Below, piece after piece: positions 20,705 through 32,509 of a stretch of 64,000 nt of DNA. The notes beneath the pieces are model-generated. The model made no database searches and was not told the DNA's origin. It saw nothing but the letters and a program-made list of their open reading frames with translations. The first letter of the stretch is position 1. Each line of letters begins with the position of its first letter. The translations under genes were made by a program, and so were the position numbers. This stretch comes from Serripes groenlandicus (lineage: Eukaryota; Mollusca; Bivalvia; Cardiida; Cardiidae): assembly GCA_031761405.1 (NCBI GenBank), contig JASEVX010000010.1:9810724-9874723 (forward strand), in the 5' to 3' direction.

Positions 20705-21095
20705 TCTGAGAACCATTCCATGGTCAGAGGACTAGACTGGTATTTCCCCCACAATATCTCTCTTATTTCTCAACCAAACCCTATGCTGTGGGTACTCAAA
20801 AGAATCGTCTCATTGATAGTGCTTGTATGTCAAATAAGGATTTAACCCTTTCCCACATGCAGGCGCATTTTGATGCAATAGCAGCAGACGACCTTTGAAA
20901 ACATTGCGACCAAAGGTGAAATTGCTCATGATGAGCAATGTCTCTTTTGACCACAATGCTTTCAACTTTATTTAACAATTAAGCTATCTTTTATGGAGAT
21001 TTGTCTTGTTTTTGTCTCTATGTTTTCAAAGTCGTCTGCTGCAAATTTCTTGTATGTGGGAAAGGGTTAAGAACATGCAATGAACCTCTTATCGT
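20705..21095 (+). mobile_element. HP-family MITE interrupted by a TTAA-1 insertion
   Basis: The left part (20705-20845) has CACAATATCTCTCTTATTTC, CAACCAAACCCTATGCTGTG and TCAAATAAGGATT. After the MITE the sequence resumes GAACATGCAATGAACCTCTT, matching ATTTTAGAACATGAACAATT of the 18255 copy. The hairpin of this copy is half deleted. Confidence 0.82.
20846..21066. mobile_element. TTAA-1 MITE inserted in an HP element
   Basis: CCCTTTCCCACATGCAGGCG...GTATGTGGGAAAGGG between TTAA at 20842-20845 and 21067-21070. The disrupted host element on both sides confirms the ends. Confidence 0.93.
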
Positions 21096-21382
21096 CAGTT
21101 CAGCAACCATTTTTTTTTTTTTTTTTTTAGTCTTTACAAGCACAGTTTATGGTTTTTTACTGCATTCCGCCATTCCCACTATTCCAGTACATTCCGGTAT
21201 AATATATTGTGTGATATCTAGGTACTCCTTCAGTCAGGTGATTATCAGCCCCATTAACAAAACGTCCATATTTCATTGGCATCTGTCCTGTATTATACCG
21301 GAAAACACTCACACATACAAGGTATGGAAGAGGGGTGTATCGCAAATAGCCAGTAGAAATATACTCGTCTAATATTGTAACC

Positions 21383-21590
21383 CTTTCACACATACACACG
21401 CTTTCTGACGCCTCTGCAACGGACGACTTTTGAAAACATTTTGAAAAAATAACAAATTGCCCATGATGAGATATTTATTATATAACTCTCTTTGATATTT
21501 ATCTTTTCACATAACCCTTACATTTAAGTAGAATATTTCTGCCTTGCTCTCGTCTGCAGAGTTGTTGCATGACGAAATGGTTCACAATAG
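21383..21590. mobile_element. TTAA-1 MITE, diverged right half
   Basis: CCCTTTCACACATACACACG, CTCTGCAACGGACGACTTTT, then ATGATGAGATATTTATTATA. The right end, GTTGTTGCATGACGAAATGG, is eroded. Confidence 0.75.
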
Positions 21591-21734
21591 CCAGTAGATA
21601 TCTTCTCGTGTTATATTTTATTTTTTAACACGAAAACATCGCTATAATTAAAGTAAAGATTAAGTTCTAGTATCACAACTGACGTCACACTTTGGAACAT
21701 TCGTTTAATCTCTATAAAACAACCTTTTTTCCAT

Positions 21735-22190
21735 TCAAACATTTGTAAGTTCGAATCCCAGCTCGGCCAATATTCTTTCTAACAACACTTGACAAATGTC
21801 AATGCGACAAGCGTCATTCGTCTCCCACCAATGGACTAACAGTCTATGTGGAAAATCAGCCAGTAGCTTGTACATCGAGGGCTTGGCGTGAAACGGTTGT
21901 AACTAAAATTAGTATTTTTTACCAAGGTTAATCTCCTCGCCATAAAGTCTTTATAAGCGTTAAATTAATTGTCTTGGTAAACAATGACAATTTAGGTACC
22001 ATTTCTCGTTCTGAGCAATGGCATCTAAATTTACATTGTTTACAAAAGGGTTCAAAATTGCCCCTAAACCAGGGTTTTAAAAATAGGTTTTGAGTTACAA
22101 CCGTTTCACGCCAAGCCTTCGTTTGAAAACTGGTGAGAGAAAGTCAGGAAACATTTGAGCATATGTCCGCCGTGATATGACTGAATTTCT
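21735..22190 (+). mobile_element. SINE-2 copy split by a CGAG element
   Basis: Left part to 21875: GTAAGTTCGAATCCCAGCTC (B box), CGTCATTCGTCTCCCACCAA, TCTATGTGGAAAATCAGCCA. Right part from 22122: AAGTCAGGAAACATTTGAGC and GTCCGCCGTGATATGACTGA. The two parts join in the order seen at 44301. Confidence 0.85.
21876..22121. mobile_element. CGAG foldback MITE inside a SINE
   Basis: CGAGGGCTTGGCGTGAAACG at left and CGTTTCACGCCAAGCCTTCG at right. The centre is a hairpin around CATTTCTCGTTCTGAGCAAT. Nearly the whole 246 bp can fold on itself. No clean target duplication is seen in this copy. Confidence 0.92.
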
Positions 22191-22194
22191 TTTC

Positions 22195-23225
22195 AATGAA
22201 AACAGCGTTAAATTCCAAATCGACTATTCAGATTATTTCAATAAATATCGCTTAAATTATCAAAACGGATAACGCTTTATTTGCCCTAAATTGAGCAACC
22301 ACTCTCAAAACTATTCGACTTCTAGATTCACAAAGTGACAAACTTCCTCAATGTCTTAATAGTTTCTTTCAATAACAATACATTTGTGATATTTTAAAAT
22401 AAATAAATAAATTTATAATTGGATAACATTGGTGATACAATACAATACAATACAATACAATTCAAAACAATTTCTTTATTGTCCCCTATGTAGGAGATAG
22501 TGTGAGTACATGTGTAATTTTCACAATTTTACAGAGGTACAAGCAAACAGGGTAGATGGAAACAAACCCTTATATTGATGAAAAACAATGTAGACAGACT
22601 AAGTACATATATATGTATATCATTTTGCAGAATACTTATAGCATGCTTGGTTGCATGAACATGCACCTGTTGTTCAATACATCAATTTAAAACAGACTTA
22701 TACCTAAAGACTCTGGCATATGTATCACTTAGTGCAATTTAGTACCTTTAGGTTGGCCGCTTTGATTGGCCGTCTATCGTCCAAAGAAGGACGTAGGGAT
22801 ATGTTTTACTGTTTGTTTGAATGATGTTTGGCGCCTCTTTCAACTCTATTTCTGTAAATATTGAAAGTTGTTCTTGGTATTTTCTAGTACTTCCAGTCAT
22901 TTCTAAATATCGGTATTTTTCTTTTTTCGAAATAATATAAATTCCATTATAGAAGAAATGGATTATTTCATTCATAGGTCCAAGTCATATTTCAACGGCA
23001 CAATTCGGAATCACAGTTTGAAATAAATGTCTGCAATTTCTCGTCACTCACTGAGCTGTCCGAAGCATACAATGTTACCGTTGTTCAAACTGGCATCATC
23101 AGGGGAGAACACCACTATTAAATAACGTTATCTGTAACTTTGTGACACCGTTAATTACCATCACAAACCCTTAACAAAACAAAGGTCCGACATGTTCTAA
23201 CTTTTGACAGTCAAATTTTAAATAT
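22195..23225 (+). other. Intron stretch with a (CAATA)n run
   Basis: Mostly unassigned. (ACAAT)n lies at 22436-22460. GGATAACATTGGTGATACAA and ACAATTTCTTTATTGTCCCC suggest an old retroelement tail, but I cannot confirm it. Confidence 0.4.
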
Positions 23226-23228
23226 GTT

Positions 23229-23387
23229 ATCCATTTCCTACATACAATAGCAGACGACTATATAAGAAATGTAATGAAAGTATAACTATTGAAAAGAGAG
23301 GAAAACGTTGTGACAAAAGAAGAACTGTTCCGAGGTCGTCTGCTGCAGAAGCGCTAGAAAAAATCTGTATTTAGGAAATGGTTAAAA
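23229..23387. mobile_element. TTAA-1 MITE with internal deletion
   Basis: CATTTCCTACATACAATAGC, AAAACGTTGTGACAAAAGAA, then directly AGGTCGTCTGCTGCAGAAGC. The central hairpin is deleted. Confidence 0.72.
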
Positions 23388-23389
23388 CA

Positions 23390-23955
23390 CTTGTTGTCAT
23401 GCCAAACATTTTAATAACACGTTTTTGTCGTAAGTTTGTTAAATAAGGGGAAATTCAAACTTCAAAATCGGTCACTTCAAGCACCGTAATAATTTAAAAA
23501 AGGAACTTACAGAAAACCAGGGATGAATTTTCCTTGTAAAGAATGCTTAGAAAACTGAAAATCGCAGTCCATTTGACTTCATTCGATGACGGCGTTATTA
23601 TGGAATAATTTCATTGATATATGAAAATAATTTGAGATAGATATATACCAAATAAAGATTACAAGTACAGAGACGAGTAAAATGGTGTGTGAAGGAAAGG
23701 GTATAATTTTTCCCAATTGGATAAGACGTTAACACGGTGATTATTAAATCCCGTTTTCATTATTCTATAAACAAGCGGTACTCATGTCATGACCCCCATG
23801 GGTCGATGTTACCATTGTATAAACACCCGGTCACGCCCAGCCCCACACCGGGAGGGATTAAGCCGTTGTAGACAATACATTGTCGACATACAGCCCGTTC
23901 CATTGATTCTGGTTCTGTCTCCTGCTAGGTTCTATTCTTGGATTCCTCGATGGCA
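23390..23955 (+). other. Intron stretch without recognised repeats
   Basis: No family or exon is recognised. The segment 23790-23950 is GC-richer than its surroundings. Confidence 0.4.
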
Positions 23956-23956
23956 C

Positions 23957-24190
23957 TTAACCGCCTCGGTGGTGTAGTGGTAGAGCGTCCGTCTCGGGTC
24001 CGGGAGATCGTGGGTTCGATCCCTGGCTGGGTCATACAAAAGTCTTTAAAAATGGTAGTAGTGCCTGCCTTCCTTGGCGCTCAGTATTGCGGGGTTAGCA
24101 TTACGACTTCCTGACTAGTGTCAGGAATAATGGACGAGCAGTACTTGCATCTCACCCTGGAAACGCCGTGACATAACTGAGTAATTGTAA
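23957..24190 (+). mobile_element. SINE-1 copy with the best-preserved head
   Basis: Head CCGCCTCGGTGGTGTAGTGG and TAGAGCG (A box), GTGGGTTCGATCCC (B box). Body TTCCTTGGCGCTCAGTATTG and ACTAGTGTCAGGAATAATGG. Tail AACGCCGTGACATAACTGAG. The head descends from a tRNA, but its ends do not form an acceptor stem. Confidence 0.88.
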
Positions 24191-24422
24191 CTCATGTTAC
24201 TGTCTAACGTGCTGTAGCGGGTTCAAATCTTCTTCAACTCTGATATTCGATACAACTCGAACTCGCGTCGGTCGTTTGCAATGGCGCGTCTCGGCTAAGG
24301 TACTACACTTTATATTTCCTAGCCATATTTTATTAAGATAGTCACGATCGGTCCATGAATAACTGTTCTTTTTGCGTTGATATAACTGAAATAAGGTTGT
24401 AAACAGCATAACACAAGCGAAC

Positions 24423-24607
24423 TAGAAATGGAGTAGTAAACTGGTCTATTCACAGATATTCTCTTATGACTCAAATAAACCCTTTGCTGTTGGTAATAAA
24501 AAAGAATCGTCTCACTGAGACGATTCTTTTGAGTACCCACAACATAGGGTTTGAGTGTCAAATAAAATACTTTATAATTTGAAATACTCATCTTATCTTT
24601 AGCTCTG
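24423..24607 (+). mobile_element. HP-family hairpin MITE
   Basis: Hairpin AGAATCGTCTCACTGAGACG extended by TTTTGAGTACCCACAACATA. The left arm has several changes (GTTGGTAATAAAAAAG). Followed by GAGTGTCAAATAAAATAC and TTATCTTTAGCTCTG. Confidence 0.85.
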
Positions 24608-24904
24608 ATAAAACCCTAGTATATCAAATCAAATTAATACAGATTGACACCAGCTTATCAGAATCGTTTCGGTTTCAGGTTTAAGTAATTATCTCAAAGT
24701 AAACTGCAGCAATTGTGTAAAACCAGCGAAAGCTTAATTACTGTCCCCACTTGTTTCTCAAATTCAGTCAAAGATAACACTATCTAATCGTGTCTCTTCA
24801 TTGGACAGAAAACGCACCAAACGAGTATTTGGCCATTTGAATTCAAACCGAAAAGTGCTTGCCCAAAGCTCCGAATAAAAAACACACCATCTCTCTCCGT
24901 CGAC

Positions 24905-25410
24905 AGATATAGTTTGTAAAGTATACACTATAAACAGTTTGTAAAGTATGAACTGGAACACATTTTGTAAAGTATTAATTCTAAACATTTTGTAAAGTAT
25001 TAACTGGAACATATTTTGTAAAGTATTAATTCTTAACATTTTGTAAAGTATTAACTGGAACATATTTTGTAAAGTATTAACTGGAACATATTTTGTAAAG
25101 TATTAACTGAAACATATTTTGTAAAGAACTAACTGGAACATATTTTGTAAAGTATTAACTGAAACATATTTTGTGAAGTATTAACAAAACATATTTTGTG
25201 GAGTATTAACTGAAACATATTTTGTAAAGAACTAACTGGAACATATTTTGTAAAGTATTAACTGAAACATATTTTGTGAAGTATTAACTGAAACATATTT
25301 TGTGAAGTATACACTTAACGTATTTTGTACAGATTACACTACAACACATTTTGTAAAGAATGAACTATTACATATTTTGTACAGTAAGAACAAACACATA
25401 TTTTGTAAAG
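24905..25410. repeat. 26-bp minisatellite, about 19 units
   Basis: Units of AACTGGAACATATTTTGTAA plus AGTATT, with CTGAAAC and AATTCTTAAC variants. The array abuts a CGAG element at its right. Confidence 0.94.
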
Positions 25411-25434
25411 TGACATTGCGTCCATGTAATATGT

Positions 25435-25679
25435 CGAGGGCTTGGCGTGAAACGGTTGTAACTAAAAACCTATTTCGAAAACCCTGGTTTAGGGGCAATT
25501 TTGACCCCTTTGTAAACAATGCAAATTTATGTACCATTGCTCAGAACGAGCAATGACACCTAAATTTCCATTGTTTACCAAGAAAAATGATTTAACGCTT
25601 TGAAGGATTTATGGCGAGGGGATTAACCTTGGTAACAAAATATCAAACTTAGTTACAACTGTTTCACGACAAGCCCTCG
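25435..25679. mobile_element. CGAG foldback MITE with 4-bp duplication
   Basis: CGAGGGCTTGGCGTGAAACG...CGACAAGCCCTCG, flanked by ATGT at 25431-25434 and again at 25680-25683. The central hairpin is CATTGCTCAGAACGAGCAAT. Confidence 0.93.
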
Positions 25680-25845
25680 ATGTTTCTTTCACAATTTTGA
25701 TTTTTCATCTTGGACCAAGATATATCCCTTTGATGATTTATTTTCCGTTAGAAAAGCGAATGATATCACCGGGATAAAACTGCACGCATGTGACGGTTGA
25801 TAAAGTTCTGCAGTGTTCTAAAACATTGTTTTCAAGTAACATACT

Positions 25846-25911
25846 AAACAAGATTGTTTCAAGTAACATACTACACAAAATTGTTTCAAGTAACATACTA
25901 CACAAAATTGT
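25846..25911. repeat. 27-bp tandem repeat, about 2.5 units
   Basis: TTTCAAGTAACATACTACAC followed by AAAATTG, repeated without interruption. Confidence 0.9.
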
Positions 25912-26107
25912 TCCGCATCTGCAGCAGACGACTTATGAAAAAAGGCTGGCAGTATGAGGAATTACTCAAGATGAGCAAATTACCCGTTATCCACAAAGGT
26001 TTCAAATCTATTCTTTATTTATGTTTTCATTTTAAGAGATAATTCATTATTTTTACTATATTTTTCAAAGTCGTCTGCTGCAGGTTTGCTGAATGCGGGA
26101 TAGGGTT
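25912..26107. mobile_element. TTAA-1 MITE, left terminus lost
   Basis: CATCTGCAGCAGACGACTTA, ATTACTCAAGATGAGCAAAT, AAGTCGTCTGCTGCAGGTTT, with right end GAATGCGGGATAGGG. The tandem repeat replaces the left end. Confidence 0.8.
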
Positions 26108-26109
26108 TC

Positions 26110-27820
26110 AGAAACATGCTTTTTTACGGGAACATATATCTGATATACTCTACATTTTTACCATTTAAATAATTTTACATGGACAATATGAAAAATGAGA
26201 CCACTGCATTCGAAGTATTCATAAATGGATGTTAGCAACGATTTTTACGACCATATCGGCGTTTTTATATATATCGTTAAAGATGGAAATTTGAATGTAA
26301 ATGAACTGTCTAAATCAGAACAATAGAGAATATAAAGTTATCCTGAAATCTCTGTGTTTATAAAATACAGAAGTGTTGTTTATATACATTGCAGATAATA
26401 TTTCTACACTATGATAGTACACCGTTCATCATGTCTTTTATTGCTCTAAATGTCGGGTGTTTAATTGTACAAGAAATATAAACGGATCTAGAATGTAATC
26501 CCCTTCTCGGTGAAGAACATCATTGTTCACGTGGATACAATTGAATTCATTAAAGTTCTCTGATATGGATTACTATAAACAAACGTTTTGTTCTATGAAC
26601 GGACTATGATTGAAATGATATGAAAAGGTTTTCGTTACGATTACTTGGTAAATGGTATGTTTTCTTCATTTGTAAACATTCTTAAAAGACAACTATTTTG
26701 GATTTTAGATTGTTCTTAACTTCCGTCCAGGTTTAAGAAACAGTACTAATGTAGATTGTTGTTGATTTTTTAATTTTAATGGCGTTTCAATAGCAAATGA
26801 TGGTACACCTTATTCAAATATATGCAGTTTACAAAGAGTTATAATATATATATAATTGTAAATTGTAATGCTTTTAAATCGAGTGCAAGTTATATAGACA
26901 CTAGACTATATAATATTTTCGTAAAATCTTGTCAGATAACAAACCAAAGTAATAAGCACACAATACAAAATATATAAGATGTCGTCACTAAATGTGGTCA
27001 TAGAGTGTATAATTTGCACGTACCATATATTCACATATATTTTGAAAGACCTGCTAGACATAGGCTAGTTTTGCTCGGCGGTCAAAACTCCAGAAAATTA
27101 TAACTGGAAAATAATTTGGAAATGAGCTCGATATATATTTATTATCGACTCTACATGTCTATGAATTGTATCCCCTTCGTTATAAAAGTACATATAATTC
27201 CAAAATAAATGTTATTGTAATTGATTCATTATATTTTTGTATATATAATAATTGTACTGTTTAAGTTGCAAACTCGATTCAAATTCTGATAGATGAGAAG
27301 CAATATTTTGTCCGTCATTTATTTATTAAATGGCCTTTTCAATATCTTAGTTGTGTTGTTTATTTATTTATATATGATTCCTGCGCAGTATCAATTAAAG
27401 GTGTTATAGTCGAGAAAAGGTATCCTTCCGCCATACAAGTTTCAAAGCATGAGAGCGACATAGGATACAAAACAATGTAAGAAAATGTAATATATCAAAC
27501 TTTCAACGTTTAGCACTTTCAGTTCAAACTGTATACGACGCTACCTATCATAAATGATCTCGTTTTGGAAAATCTATTTTTATGTTAATGCGCCCTTCAA
27601 GAAGAAGAACTAATATAAACAGGTTTTGCTTGTTTTCTGATCCACTTATGTTTGTTTTTGTCTGTAACTTTGCCTACATTAACTTGTAACTTGCATCAAC
27701 TGAAATAAATATGCTTAAACCAACATTTACTATCAGCACCGAAGATAACCGTTCCTGACACTGTAACTTGTAGATTTACAACATTTTTTCCCAAAATGAT
27801 ATTTAAATAAAAAAATAACT
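26110..27820 (+). other. Repeat-poor intron stretch, 1.7 kb
   Basis: Very AT-rich, with no recognised element. It is the second-longest repeat-poor stretch of the intron and so a candidate for regulatory sequence. I see no exon or RNA. Confidence 0.4.
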
Positions 27821-27824
27821 TTAA

Positions 27825-28003
27825 CACGTTCCCACTTGCGGACGCATCTTGACGCATCTACAGCAGACGACTTTTGAAAACATTTTGCCATACTAGTTAA
27901 AACTCTTTTCAATAATCATACTATTATTTATTTAGATTATCCAGAATATTTCCAGGACGTTTTCAAAGTTGTCTGCTGTAGATAAATTGTATGTGGATAA
28001 GCG
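27825..28003. mobile_element. TTAA-1 MITE with TTAA on both sides
   Basis: CGTTCCCACTTGCGGACGCA...ATGTGGATAAGCG between TTAA at 27821-27824 and 28004-28007. The central hairpin is deleted. Confidence 0.85.
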
Positions 28004-28196
28004 TTAAGGGGACATATATTAAATACTACTAATAAAATATTATGAGCAATGTTCTGCGAAAACCAGCCTTACCGTAGAAACGTACCTTACCGTACACGTG
28101 TAGAAAAAGACCTTGCTGTTTCCATGTTGAAGGATCCGAATAAATAGATAATTTACAGAAGTTTCTTTAATCTTACTATTACTAGTTGGTGAACAT

Positions 28197-28260
28197 TGCA
28201 TAGCCAGATCAGACTGCGTGTATGCGCTGGCTAATCTGGATCCACATTTATCGCAAACGC
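28197..28260. repeat. D-family hairpin repeat
   Basis: GCATAGCCAGATCAGACTGC pairs with GCTGGCTAATCTGGATCCAC, then TTATCGCA. Confidence 0.65.
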
Positions 28261-30645
28261 CTTCCGGTTGGTTGTCGCCGAGCGTCGTTTATACCATACA
28301 ACTATTAAATGAATATATACATGTATATGATAATACGTTGTAATTGTGACTCACAAATATGTCACAAAGACAAAAGACATCTACAGTAAATTGTGCATCT
28401 ACACGTATATGTATACATGACATGCCAACCCAAGGGCAAAGTATTGTGATGAATAAAAACCATCATAAGTAAACATTGGTAAATAACTATATTTAGGTCT
28501 ACTGTAGCAGCAGAACGCCTTAAGCAAAGTGGCATGCTTTTTCATTTTTACAAACGACATACAATATCCTTGGACATGATACGAAACGTTTTCATAAATA
28601 ACGGATCACTCGACGCCTCGTTAACTCAAAATCCCCAGAGGGGACCGAACATGCGTTACTGTACCCCCCTGTGGTACACCGGTGAGTGGCGGCTTTGTGA
28701 TCGATACGGGAAGCGCAAATTGGTACTAAGTGGTCAGTTACAGTGGTTACTTATACGCCAAATTAAACCCTTTAGCAAGCAGTTCCAGTGGTTTTCGTTG
28801 ACATAATGTCACAAAACAATGTCAAATCTAACCATACACTATATAGAATAAAACACAAACACTTATTCAGACGCCATTAAAACGTTAGTGAATGCTAGTT
28901 TATTTCACGTATAATTTCCATTCAACGTTTTCAGACTGTGTTTACTGTATAGGTGTCAAGATGCCGCGCTATCACGGGTAATGGTTAATCAAGTTATGTG
29001 TCTCGGTAGGGAAGCCAGATAAGTTAATGTACACCACTAAACGCACACACAGAATACGTAACGGAGTCTCTATAGTCTATATCGCGAGGAACTTTGGGTG
29101 CAATGATTGTACTAAATAGCTGATAAAGCAGTGAATAGATCCTATTTATAGAAACTGGAGATTCCTAAGTACAAGATTATTCCTCAGTCACGTCAAGCAA
29201 TAACCGACATTTGAGACGTTTCGACCAGAGAAGATCTCGTTCAGAACAGTCCCTTTTTCGTCATCTAATTTTACAAGCATTCGGCAAATTTTAGAAGAAC
29301 GAATATGTAAAAAAAAACACCAATAATACATGATAGTGGAAGAATTTCTGATTCTATAGGCCGCATTTTGATGATTCTGGTAATTCAATATTTCAAGGTG
29401 CTGCAAATATTCATTTAACATCATATGCGAATCAAGCTTTAAGCTTATATTTATCACTGTTGATGTCCGCTTCTCGGAGACTTAACCAGTACTCGCACCG
29501 TTCATTTGGGGAAAAACTGTTTGGTCGTAATTGCCATTTACTCGTAGTTTTAAAATAAAACCTTCGAAGATCGTTTCGTGTGAGTTTTCTCATTTTAGAA
29601 TAATATTTGTCTTATTTAACTGAATCCATGCGATTGATTACATTTCACAGGGCTGCTCATTTAGAAATTAAAATTTGTGTGTACATCATTTTTATTTAGA
29701 TCATCCAAGTCTCATTTTAAGTGATAATTCTAAAGTTCAGTTATTATGGATGCAATGTCTGGGGATCGTTAAGTTCCAGAATTTAGAACTGATATCGCAT
29801 GTATCAATTCCGTGCATGATCGAACGTAGATGAACCATGGAATATCTCTCACTCTGTTGCCATAGCGCTATGCATACACAGCAATTTTATCTCGTTGAAG
29901 TCTTTCATGGGAGAAAATTCGTTGAAAGCCGCACGGTTCTGAGCAGACTGCGACGATGTAATAGTGTCCCTGAGTCAACACTATAAGCATATGGTCTATG
30001 ATTGGCTCATTACTTTTGTATGGAAATGAAAAAGAAAAAAAAGATCTGGTTATTTGATAGGCTCGTTATTTGCATCTGCTTTAACCAATAATTTTAAATA
30101 ATCATTTATGTTTCCAAACCAGTTTACTAGTGTTCCGTTCTTCAAAAGACACTAAATTTTACCGTTTAGCGGGAAAACCGATTTCGTACGAAACGAAGTC
30201 GATTTTTCACAGGAAATTACTGAAGGTAATAGGTTTTCTCGAAACCTGATTTTGGTACAGTGTCTCTCGAACACAGGGCTTACATGTTTGTGAATTGAAC
30301 CTACATTGTTACATCATTCGTAATGCTATGCTTGAAAGTTTGAACGCCAATGAGAGGGGACCAATGTAACCTTACTACAATTATAAAGTCAGCCATTGTT
30401 GCAAGATTATCAGTACATTATTCTGGCTAAATTCATGCTTGTTATCTTATTTCTTTTATTGCTAGCATGTTATATAATTATATATTGTTGTGTTAAGATG
30501 GAGACACATTAATATAAAGCGAACGGTTTTAAGATACTTTTAATTGGCGTGCAGTCTAGACATATTTTTCCTATTTTGTTTTAAATGTAATATTACAATA
30601 TGTATACACACAATAGGATACAGCATACATGTACATACTGTTTTG
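28261..30645 (+). other. Repeat-poor intron stretch, 2.4 kb
   Basis: The longest stretch of the FoxF intron without an assigned repeat. The segment 30160-30250 contains imperfect inverted repeats (AACCGATTTCGTACG / AAGTCGATTT). The open frame at 28534-28806 has no recognisable domain. Confidence 0.4.
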
Positions 30646-30839
30646 AAACCTTCAGAGGACCAGGTGGGTAAAGTAGAAATTGCTCCAACGGATCATGTTT
30701 CCACTGTATAACGTGTTCAATTAAATTTCCAAATATAACATTTTAAAATTGTCATCACACTATGTGTAATGAGGGAATAATTCAAGCAATTTCTTTTTAA
30801 ATGGACGACTCCAAAACGACATATCACGGAACGGGTTAA

Positions 30840-31061
30840 CCCTTTCTAACATACAATAGATCTGCAACAGATGGTTTTGGAAACAATTTGGTTAAAACAT
30901 GAACATTCTCGGTTAATAAAAGTATAATTATTAAAAAGAATTGAAAACATTGTGGCTTAAAGAAAAATTGCTCATCATAAGCAATGTTCTCCTTTTGCCT
31001 TAATGTTTTCAAAGGTCTTCTGCTGCGAATGCGTAAAAATGTGTCTACATGTGGAAAAGGG
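30840..31061. mobile_element. TTAA-1 MITE with TTAA on both sides
   Basis: CCCTTTCTAACATACAATAG...TGTGGAAAAGG-G between TTAA at 30836-30839 and 31062-31065. About 180 bp to its left (30650-30835) is faintly similar and may be an older copy. Confidence 0.88.
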
Positions 31062-31220
31062 TTAAAGAATCAGATTTCCGAACGGAATCCAAAGCAAATA
31101 TTACTACAGGGCACGTGGGGTGATTTCTATCGAGATTTCGTGGATTACACATGTCTACATTACAAATATTACCCACATTTTATATTACACAGCTCCAGAT
31201 AAGGTGAGCATTTCAAATTC

Positions 31221-31385
31221 AAAGACCCTTAGTTGACACTCAAATCCTATGTTGTGGGTACTCGAAAGAATCGTCTCGGTGAGACGATTCTTTTGATTAC
31301 CCTCAACATAAGGTTTGATGGAGTCATACGAGAAATATAGAATGAAAAAGACCAATTGACTCTTCCTTATCTAGTCTTCTGTATA
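31221..31385 (-). mobile_element. HP-family hairpin MITE
   Basis: TGACACTCAAATCCTATGTT, hairpin AGAATCGTCTCGGTGAGACG, then GATTACCCTCAACATAAGG. The loop-closing pairs CAC/GTG of other copies are CGG here. Confidence 0.87.
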
Positions 31386-31482
31386 AAGACAGATTGCTTG
31401 GGGGCAATAGTGCTATGGAAATACTTAGATCTACATTAAGGTATTTGCTAAGTCGGTCAGGTCACTTACTCCCGAATTTGAC

Positions 31483-31725
31483 CGTCTCCGTTGTGTAGTG
31501 CTTAGATCGTCCGCCGTAGGAACGGGAGACCGGTCGGGTCGTACCAAATACTTAAATACAACGGTAATATTGGCTTCCTTCCTTGGCGCTCAGGGTTGCG
31601 TCGCAGACATAGCATTACGACTGATATATCGGTGTCATGATACATGATACCGATAGTACTAGAAAATTACACAGAAAACGCCGTAATATAGCTGAAATGA
31701 TGTTGAAATGGCTTAAAACATTATA
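31483..31725 (+). mobile_element. SINE-1 copy
   Basis: Head CCGTCTCCGTTGTGTAGTGC, with the B box largely lost. Body TTCCTTCCTTGGCGCTCAGG, tail AACGCCGTAATATAGCTGAA and GTTGAAATGGCTTAAAACA. Confidence 0.78.
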
Positions 31726-31889
31726 CATGAATTTCCTGACTTCTTACCAGGAATCCACTGTTTTGAAATGCAATTTGCCATCTTCCAACAAAGGCTTATT
31801 TCGCCCATTGGTGGTAGACGAATTACGCGTGTTCTTAAAGACTGGTGTTTTCCCGTCGCTTGTAAAACTGTTGGAGTGCCGCATTCAAA

Positions 31890-32088
31890 CTCATCATAAG
31901 ACATTAACAGTGGTAGTATTGGCTGCCCTCCTTTGCGCTAGGGATTGCGGGGTTACCATTACGACTGGCTTGCTGGTGTCAGGATAAATGGACCAGTAGT
32001 ACTGGTAACTTACACAGAGGAAACGCCGTGATATAATTGAACACATGTTTAAAGCGACGTAAAAGACCAAACAATCAATCAATCTTAA
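31890..32088 (+). mobile_element. SINE-1 copy, 5' truncated
   Basis: GGCTGCCCTCCTTTGCGCTA, TGCTGGTGTCAGGATAAATG, AACGCCGTGATATAATTGAA, ending in (CAAT)n. The head is missing. Confidence 0.82.
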
Positions 32089-32089
32089 C

Positions 32090-32207
32090 ACCACAACGGC
32101 GCGAGTACTGGTTTAGTCTTCTGGAAGCAGACATCGAACGTGATTTATGTAAGCTGAAAGCTTGTTTCGAAATCGATGTAAAATGAAATAAGTTTAAACT
32201 AAACTAT
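32090..32207. repeat. Unclassified dispersed repeat, second copy
   Basis: Collinear with 2706-2820. It directly follows the CAAT tail of the preceding SINE. I see no coding potential. Confidence 0.7.
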
Positions 32208-32269
32208 TTTCAAGTCAGCAGTCCGTCCATGCGTCCTTGTCATAGGAATATATGCAATGAATGATTTAA

Positions 32270-32505
32270 CCCTTTCCCACTTGCAGAGGCACTTTTAGGA
32301 AATACACCCACAGACGTCTTTTCTAAAAACCATTGTGGCAAAACTGAAAAATACTCATCATGGTTGATTTTTTTTTTCTTTTTGCCACAATCTCTTAAAT
32401 TCTACTCAATAATGATCATCTCATTTATAGAGATTTTTCTCCGTTTTTTTGCCCAGATGTTTTCAAAGTCGTCTGCTGCAGATGTTTTGCTATGTTGGAG
32501 ATGAT
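32270..32505. mobile_element. TTAA-1 MITE
   Basis: CCCTTTCCCACTTGCAGAGG after TTAA (32266-32269). Right end AAGTCGTCTGCTGCAGATGT then TTGGAGATGATTA. A T-run has expanded within the hairpin region. Confidence 0.83.
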
Positions 32506-32509
32506 TACT

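Noticed and set aside
23957..24030. tRNA gene
   Set aside because: A and B boxes are present, but the ends do not pair as an acceptor stem, and the sequence continues into a SINE body and tail. The same holds for 10450, 34487 and 44301.
24905..25410. CRISPR-like array
   Set aside because: The repeats are contiguous 26-bp units without unique spacers, in eukaryotic DNA. It is a minisatellite.
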